Shown: one piece after another, positions 56,725 through 64,000 of the stretch
Layout: each line of letters opens with the position of its first letter
How positions within the stretch are numbered: position 1 is the first letter of the stretch
Origin: Benincasa hispida
Taxonomy: Eukaryota; Streptophyta; Magnoliopsida; Cucurbitales; Cucurbitaceae
Assembly (NCBI RefSeq): GCF_009727055.1
Contig: NC_052352.1
Span: forward strand, 26,374,422-26,438,421
Length of the DNA stretch: 64,000 nucleotides
Direction: 5' to 3'
Notes under the pieces: generated by a model
The model's input: the letters and a program-made list of their open reading frames with translations, nothing else
What the model was told of the DNA's origin: nothing
The model's database searches: none
Translations under genes and position numbers: made by a program

Positions 56725-58800
56725 TGTTGGGATTGGTATCCTAATTCTCCCGGTGGTCTCGTAGTTTGTAAACATTTTGTACACACATTGTTATTAATAA
56801 AATAAATATTATTTTATTTGCATTTACTCATATCCAATAAACTAAGATCCGTGGTTATTTTATGTAACTTAAGCATGCATGTAAGACATACAAGTGGATC
56901 ATGCCTTAAGTAATAACCTAAATGATCTGTAATATAAGGATAAAGGAGGGATACCTTATCCTGGTGACACTATGGATACGACCCGCTTTGTAGGTATTTA
57001 CAAGTATTGTAAAATGCTACAAATGGTTCGATCCTGACCATTCAAGTGGAGACATGCGAGCGGGGGTGTCCTATACAAAGAGTTTATATAAGACCGGGCC
57101 ACGAGATGATTAGTCTCTTTATATAACATCGTTGATAATTGAGATTTACATTTCACTAAAATGACCATAGGTGACATGACCTTAATCCTGGGTGTTTTGG
57201 AACTCCTGCCTATGAGGGCGATCCTTTGATTAGTATGGTTGAGAGTGACCAAATTGTCAACTCAACAAGCCTACCTTTTTGAGAATTCGTCTGATTGGGG
57301 AGCTGGGAACTCAGTTTCACAAGATGGAATTCACTCATTCCCTGAAGCAGGGGTAAGTAGATAATTTGCTTCCTTAAAGGCTGATTCCGGGTCTTGAACA
57401 TAGTGGTCACACCCTCTCTTTGGAAGAGAGGACTTAGTCATAGTAGGACTATGACTTATTGTTCAAGAGGAATCAATGGTACTTAAGGAGTTAGATGTAA
57501 CTACATGAGCAAAATGGTAAATTGGTCCAGTTGTACTTACGAGCGATTTGTGAAGGGTTATCGTGCTGTTGATTGGTTATATGGACATAAAAATATATCT
57601 GTAGTGCGAAAAGTGCAGCTTTCGGTCTTTAGTAGAGTGCCCGACAGTTAACGGATGATGGATCTCGTGACTAAATAGTTTAGTCAGTTATTCACATACC
57701 GTTGGAGCTTCAAGCTATAAGTCCATGAGGTTCCCTTGATAGCTCAATGGGTTCAAGTTGAGAATCAGATTTTGGGTTAGTTTGAAATGTTCAAATTAAC
57801 AAAAGAAAATTCAATTATATGTGATATAATTGGTGTGATGTATTAGATACATTAATTTGGAAGATTTAATATAAATATGATTTATATTAAGTACCATAAA
57901 ATAGAAAAAAGACTATGGTTTATTTGTTTCATATGATGAAATATTGAAACTATAGGTTATAAATATAATATGATAAGTTGGTTATCATATTTATTTATAA
58001 TATATTAATTATATGATAATTAAATCATTTTCTCTAATAACCGAATTGAGTGGGAGGTTATTGGAAGTTTTATGGTAACCATAAGATAAAAGAAAAATTG
58101 TTTTCCAAATTTAGTAGTTGATTCCATTCGGGAAATTCTCACAGAAAAAGCTATCAAGTAAAAAGAGTTTTTACTAAGCGATAGTGTTGACAGAGTCTAC
58201 ACGATCATCTAAGAGTTAACTATCTGATAGTTACTCTTTTGATTGTTGCTAAACGATTGAGTAGCAAAGTCTATGCGATAGGCTTCGTTTTACTAAATGA
58301 TCGAGTACATCGTCTATGCGATAGACAACTTCATATCTCCCACTTACTCGATCGTCTACTCGATCGCATACCTCTTGTATTCCTCAATCTAAGATCATAC
58401 AGAGCTCACAACTCTTGGATTCTCACACCGAGAATACCAAGGTAACACTTGTGGCGGTGTTCTACATTCGTTTGTGAATCGAGTTGGACTCGATTGGGTT
58501 TGAGGAGCATTCAGACGTTCGTGGAGGCTGTGTTTGTGTTCGTGCTGTTATTGTTTCTATTTGTTGCATTAGAGTGTTGCTGTGAATGCATTGTAGACTG
58601 ATCGAGGGATACTTGAAAAATGGTTCTTCAAAGGTACACATACTCTATCCCTTGAATGCTATTGAAGCATGCTGTAATTTCTGTATTTGCATAACTTGTA
58701 TGTTTCCGGTTATGACTATAATCGTTATGTTCATTCTGAATGGAATTTGGAATGATCCACTTCCATTGCTCATGGAGATCTCTGTTTGTGATTTCCTTCA
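56725..58800 (+). repeat. Solo LTR, family A copy 3
   Basis: 2076 bp, start TGTTGGGATTGGTATCC, end GATTTCCTTCA, with perfect duplication GTCAT (56720-56724 and 58801-58805). It contains the conserved GATTCTCACACCGAGAAT (about 58419-58436) and, at 58180-58375, words such as ACGATCATC, GCGATAG and CGATCGTCTACTCGATCG. Its right flank is gypsy gag-pol linker sequence; its left flank is non-coding. Confidence 0.92.
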
Positions 58801-61276
58801 GTCATAACGTAGTTCAAAAGATTTTTTTTGGACTGTTCACCTTTTAAGCTCATGTAGACCAGGAGCACCCTGCAGTTTATACTCTTATGATAAGGAGTTT
58901 TATTTTTTTTATTCATCTTTTAAGTTCATGTGGGCTAGGAGCAACATGAATTTTAGGTTCATGCGATAAAGATCTTCTACATTTAAACTTTAGAAGCTCT
59001 TATTTCATCATGGCTTTGATTATCCTCTTCATTTGTAGGATTCTTCAATATAATGAGCTTTAGCTTCACCATCAAGGAACCTTCTGTATTTATATCAACT
59101 GATAACTTCCTCTTCCTGCGTGAAAGGACATGACTGTAAATCTTCTCGTCGTTATTTTCTTCATGAAATGGTCTTGTCTTCAAGGTTTTCATCTTTCTTT
59201 TATGCTGATCGCTTGTCATCTTAAGACGATCAAAAGTATATGTTGAAGGTCGAACTTTCTTTGATGTGAAGATACATAGCCTCTTGAAGGCTGAAGTTCA
59301 AATGGTAGTAAACGTTGGACATTGGCTTTCTTCTTCGATCATGGCCATACTTAATCTTTGGAAGACTGAAGATCGAGTAGTTGAAGGCTTGATACGATCG
59401 AAGACAGAAATTCTTTACTCAATTTCTTTTGAATCATCGATTTCTTCAGTAGTTATAAGATTATTGTTGTCTTCTGCTATGCTGATCATGTGACATGCAA
59501 TAACTTCTGATACTTCATCTGGATGATTATCGAGGAAGCTTCTTGGGAGAAATTCTACCAAAGTTATCGATCGTCGAAGTTGAAGGAAATCTCGTCATCT
59601 TCCATAGCAGGCTTAGGCTTCCATGTCTTCTTTAGGCTTCCATGCCTTCTTTTTTCCTTTCTCGAAGTTGAAGGAAATCCTTGTCTTCTTCCTTAGCAGG
59701 TTTAGGCTTCCATGTCTTCTTTTTTCCTTTCTTTTTATGAGTCTATTCTTTCTTCTATAGCTTTGATAGGAGCGCGACTCTTTTTGGGTGGAATTTGGCT
59801 GTCTTCTTTTTCGATGAGTCACAGCTATCCATCCTTCGTTGTCATCTTTAACAGGATCATCTTTGCTTTGGAAATATGTTGTTAGAATCTCTTGTTGGAA
59901 CCGAATGACTATAAGCTCAAAGGTCCCACACTGGATGAAACTTTCTCTTTGATCATAAGACATAAACGGTGTTGGAACACTTGAAGTCACCAGTACTGCA
60001 GCCTGGTTAGTTTGAGCCACTTCATCCAACTCGAGATCAATCTTCTTTTCACAAGCTAACTTTAGGATTAGCTCCTTCAACACAAAACATTTTTCAACTG
60101 GGTGACTGACGACTTGATGATATTTGCAGTAGTTGGGGTCATTGACCTTCCCTAACTACTTCGGTCGCTTGTACTTTGCATTTGAATGAGTTGTTTCTCT
60201 AATAGTTATTCCAACATGTCTGCCACAACAGAGTTAGGGAATGGATAAACCTTATCCTGTCTTTCTTTAAGAGTTGGGTGACACTTTTTACCGACATCAT
60301 GCCTTCTTTCAAACTTTGTTTTCTTTTCCTTTGGAGAAAAAATTCAGGGGGGTCACATGCACGACCATAGATTCTTTTGTGGCACTGTTCACTATCTTTT
60401 CAGTGCCTTTGGTTTCATTCTTATATTTTCTCCCTTCAGAGACTAGGAAAGCTTTAATTCCCCTGTTGGTGATGCTTAGCTCCATATCATGAGCGCGTGT
60501 CGCCAATTCCTCAAATAAACGAGGTTTTATTCCCAGTAGAATATAGAGAAGCTCCTAGTGCATGCCTTGGGTATATATCTCCACTGCGGATAACTCTAAT
60601 AGTTTATCTTTGCAATCCAGAATCATAGCTCTCCATCGGTTGATGTAGTCGATGACCGACTCTCTCTCCCTTCTTTAGTACTTGTCAGCTCCATCATGCT
60701 GACGATACGCCTTGTGCTATAAAAGTGGTTGAGGAACTCTCTTTCCAACTCTTCCCAACTATCAATTGCTTCTGACTCTAGACCAGTATACCAATCGAAA
60801 GCATTTTCTTTCAAGGTACGGACAAACTGCTTGACTAGCCGGTCTCTTCTGGTTCATGCATTTTCGTAGGTTTCAATGAAGTGAGCAACATGTTGTAGTA
60901 TTCAGCTGACATTCTCAGGTTGTCGATTCTCTTGATGTATGGTTTGGAGTACATAAAAGAAGATTGTGAAGGTCCTCTGTACTGAGCACTTATGGAGTTT
61001 GTAATCACATCCTGCCACTGTTTAAACCGATAAGGAGGCGATAGAGGTAGATTGTTGCAACTAGTTCTTCTGTAACACAATTTTCCTTTTATCATTGGCT
61101 TTGATAGTAGAAGTTTGACTCAACTCAGCAATTTCTCAAGCCTGCATTTGATTTCTTAAAGCAGAGATTTCATGATCTCGCCCCTCAATGAATTTCATTA
61201 AGAGATTTATCTTCCTTTCCATCTCTGCCATGGCCAACCTAGCCATCACATCAGGCATCATGACAGACACTACATC

Positions 61277-63462
61277 TGAAGGAAATCGGATCTGAGATTT
61301 CTATGAGCAGCGGAAGAAAGATAATTCCAAATCACAATCATGAATGAACAATACATTTATTGTCGACTTCAAACAAATAGTTATACAATTCATACAGAAA
61401 TTACAGCATGAAAAATACAAATGCACAATGAGAAAAACTCTACGCACATTTGAAGATGCGTCTCCACGCTCCTCTGTGCACGATCACTCGAACAGCCACA
61501 ACCTCGAACGCTCGATCTACACGACCGCAACACCGCAACGAACATAGCACGAACACTTCGTGCTCATTCTCAACGATCGACTCGGTCACGAACTCCTCAG
61601 CGACACGAACGGCCTCCACAGCACCACAAACGGCCTCTAAAAAACCTTGACGGTGTCAAGTTGAGTCTGATACCACCAACAAGGCTACCTTGGTATTCTC
61701 GGTGTGAGAATCCAGAGGGTGGGCTCTGTTCAGACTTGGAATGAGGCAGACGAAGAAGGAAACACCGATCGCGTACACGACTGGGCAAGTGGGAGATGGC
61801 TTAGACCTATCATATAGGTCGATGCCCGATCGTTTAGATAAAGCTATACGATCGTTTAGCTTGGTCTGTTGCCTACAGACTCTATACGATCGTATACTTT
61901 GGGCAAGCGATCGTCTAGCAAAACTATGCGATTGTTTAATAAATACTACACGATCGTTTAGCTCGCCACTGCACGATCGTTTAGCTCGCCCAGCCGTCAT
62001 TTAGTAAATCCGTATTTACTTGACGACTACCATGAGATCTCCTTTTTTCGCCGAGAGAAATCTCAAAACCTTTTATGAAAACTTTTGTAAAAACTTCTTT
62101 TTGAAAATAGGAAAATCAGTTTCCTTTTAAACTCACGGTTACCATGAATTCAATAGCCACCCACTCACTTGGTTATTAAAGAAAAAGAATTAATTATCCA
62201 ATAATTAATATTATTATAAATATAAATGATAACCAACTTATCATACTATATTTATAACCTATAGTTTTAATATTTCATCTCATGAAGCATATAAACCATA
62301 GTTCTTTTTCTATTCCATGGTACTTAATGTAAATCTCATTTACATCAATCCTCCACTAGATGTATCTCATCGATTATATCATATATAATCAAAATACCTC
62401 TTGTTAATTTGAACATTTCAAATCAACACCAAGAACTGATCCTTAACTAAATTTATTGAACTACCAAGGGGACCTCATGGACCTGTAGCTCGAAGCTCCA
62501 ACGGTACGTGAATAACTGACTAAACTCTTTAGTCATGGGATCCACCATCCGTTAACTTCCAGACACTCTACTAAAGACCGACAATTGAACTCTCCTTACC
62601 ACAAATATATTATGTGTCTATCTTAACTAATCAGCAGTGCGACAACCCTTCACAGATCGCTTGTAAGTACAACTGGGCCAATAACCGTTATGCCCCTGTA
62701 GTTACATCTGTCTCCTTAAGTACTACTGATCCCTCTAATGAACATAAGACTTGAGTCTTCTCTTCCAAAAAGAAGCTGTGGCCACTATGTTCAAGCCCCA
62801 GAATCAGCCCTTAAGGGAGCAATCTCTTTACTTATCCCTACTTCGGGCAAGGAGTGAATTCTATCTTGTGGACTGAATTCCCAGCTCCCAGATCAGACAA
62901 GTCCCCAAAAAGGTAGGCATGTTGAGTTGGCAATCTGGCCACTCTCACCCATACTAATCAAAGGACCACCCTCAAAGGCAAGAGTTCCCAAAACACTCAG
63001 GATTGAGGTCGTGTCACCTATGGTCATTTAGGTGAGATGCAAGTCTCTAGTATTAACGACGTTATATACAAAGTCTAGTCATCTCGTGGTCCAGGTCTTA
63101 TACAAACTCTTTGTATAGGATACCCCCACTCGCACATCTTCACATGAATAGTCAGGATCAACCATCTGTAGTAGTTTACAATACTTGCAAACTTCTACAA
63201 AGCGGGCTGTATCCGTAGTGTCACCAGGACCAGGTATCCCACCTTGATCCTCATACTAAAGACCTATTTAGGTTATCACTTAAGGCATGATCCACTTGTA
63301 TATCACATATACACGCTTAAGTTCACATAAGATAACCAAAAAGCTTTGTTTATTGGATATGAGTAAATTCCGAAATTAAATAACACTTATTTTATTCATT
63401 GCACAATGTGTATCTTTACAAAACAACGAGACTTCGGGAGAATTAGGACACCAATCCCAACA
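61277..63462 (-). repeat. Solo LTR, family A copy 4
   Basis: 2186 bp. On the reverse strand it starts TGTTGGGATTGGTGTCCTAA at 63462 and ends GATTTCCTTCA at 61277. The duplication ACATC (61272-61276) / ACGTC (63463-63467) has one mismatch. It is very similar to copy 2 throughout, including ATTCTCGGTGTGAGAATCC (about 61696) and the CGATCGTTTAGCTCGCC repeats at 61800-61990. It lies in the N-terminal part of the reverse-strand gypsy gag. Confidence 0.9.
61800..62005 (+). repeat. CGATCGTTTAG repeats inside family A LTR
   Basis: Six to seven units of about 20-25 bases with the core (A/T)CGATCGTTTAGC or CGATCGTCTAGC, for example GCCCGATCGTTTAGAT, ATACGATCGTTTAGCT, CACGATCGTTTAGCTCGCC. The same tract is in copy 2 (13980-14210). 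Shorter versions are in copy 3 and the rearranged copy (34080-34170). Confidence 0.85.
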
Positions 63463-63704
63463 ACGTCAAGGTATGATTCTTCATTTTATTGGTCAGAATC
63501 AGAGGTAGAGTTGTCAAACAAGGGATTTTCTCTTATGAAAATCCCGCCTTTAGAAGATTCTGTCAGTTGTTCCCAGATTTTCTCTACGATGACAGAATCT
63601 TGTTCTTGCTCCTACAGGATCTCTTTTGAACGACTACAGGTGACAAATCATGTGTAGGTGTTGCTTGCAGCAGTTGCTTTGGATGCAACTTTCTTTGGTG
63701 CCAT

Positions 63705-64000
63705 TAGTTTTCTTGAATGTTGAGAGAGAGATGAGAGGTAGAGATGTTTCATGTCAATTTGTGCACATGAGGTTTTTGGAGAAACTTACTTCGTGGAATT
63801 TGAATTTTTGTATTTGTTTTGACTTCAGTATAGCAATTATAATCTCTAATATATAATTCTTTGATGCATTTAAAATAAACTTTAATCTTTAAGTTGATTT
63901 ATTTTGTTGGATGATCGACTTTTGGACTCGTTGATCTTCTTGGATGATCGACCTTTGAGCTTATTGATCTTTTTAAATGATCAGCCTTTGGACTTGTTGA
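63705..64000 (-). other. Gypsy 5' leader with minisatellite at the window edge
   Basis: It lies directly upstream of the reverse-strand gag ATG and has no coding region. 63904-64000 contains three units of about 32-33 bases (TTGGATGATCGACTTTTGGA, TCGTTGATCTTC and variants) and continues past the window end. It may lie in the leader or LTR of the gypsy element. Confidence 0.55.

Larger units (their letters stand above)
58806..63704 (-). pseudogene. Ty3/gypsy gag and linker, reverse strand, split by a solo LTR
   Basis: The start ATG is at 63702-63704, reading APKKVASKATAASNTYT, then a stop, then IFIRENPLFDNSTSDSD up to DV at 63463. After the solo LTR it resumes at 61276: VSVMMPDVMARLAMAEMERK. 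The capsid core at 60623-60814 has WYTGLESEAIDSWEELEREF and LNHFYSTRRIVSMMEL. Then come ATRAHDMELSI (about 60500) and VLKELILKLACEKKIDLELDEVAQTN (60000-60090), with a CKYHQVVSHPV-like knuckle region at about 60090-60140. The linker at 58983-59219 includes RPFHEENNDEKIYSHV and KRKLSVDINTEGSL. Stops and frameshifts abound. It is the common plant ty3-gypsy gag family. Protease and RT are not present to the left, where a solo LTR and intergenic DNA follow. Confidence 0.82.

Noticed and set aside
61344..62004. Frames of 66-114 codons with Arg/Thr-rich sequence
   Set aside because: Inside family-A LTR copy 4; they reflect CGATCG-type repeats and are not conserved between LTR copies.

Overview
This is a window of plant nuclear DNA, most likely from a cucurbit. 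The group is inferred from remembered similarity of the retroelement proteins and repeats and has not been checked. It is almost entirely repetitive: nested LTR retrotransposons, solo LTRs, hAT-like and foldback elements, and minisatellites. I support one intact protein-coding gene. It is a four-exon selenoprotein-H-type (Rdx family) redox protein at 45.3-49.1 kb, with cysteine at the selenocysteine position. Two assembly gaps (19998-20477 and 34322-34346) lie inside repeats.

Region by region. 0-3.1 kb: a decayed plant-mobile-domain (PMD) gene. 3.15-24.35 kb: one Ty3/gypsy element of Athila/Tat type, recognised by matching LTRs, an identical AGTCT target duplication on both sides, a tRNA-Asp primer site, gag, and a 3' 'putative plant transposon protein' ORF. 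Its pol is not visible. The middle instead holds the 3' end of a second gypsy element, a reverse-strand Ty1/copia element carrying two solo LTRs of its own, and a further solo LTR near 20 kb. 24.5-33.5 kb: chromovirus-like LTRs in both orientations, a second Athila-like 5' LTR with gag and a protease-region remnant, and an unassigned charged ORF. 33.5-40.1 kb: a rearranged family-A LTR around a gap, a suspect T/G-rich tract, and the 3' end of a copia element with its 3' LTR (family B). 40.1-45 kb: tandem repeats and foldback or hAT-like elements. 45.3-49.1 kb: the gene. 49.5-53.1 kb: a MITE and a family-B LTR fragment split by an 848-bp hAT-type element that carries a minisatellite. 53.1-56.7 kb: AT-rich intergenic DNA with degenerate repeats. 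56.7-64 kb: a reverse-strand Ty3/gypsy gag broken by one solo LTR and bounded by another.

Four solo LTRs of one family ('family A') have clear 5-bp target duplications: 8688-10476, 13480-15677, 56725-58800 and 61277-63462. All are solo, which points to frequent LTR-LTR recombination after nested insertion. I found no tRNA, rRNA or CRISPR, and no bacterial-type operon. I did not find a new gene system. The most unusual observations are structural: a minisatellite motif shared by a DNA transposon and an LTR family, a conserved terminal hairpin in Athila-type LTRs, a tandem duplication across a PPT/LTR junction, and an anomalous tract beside a gap.
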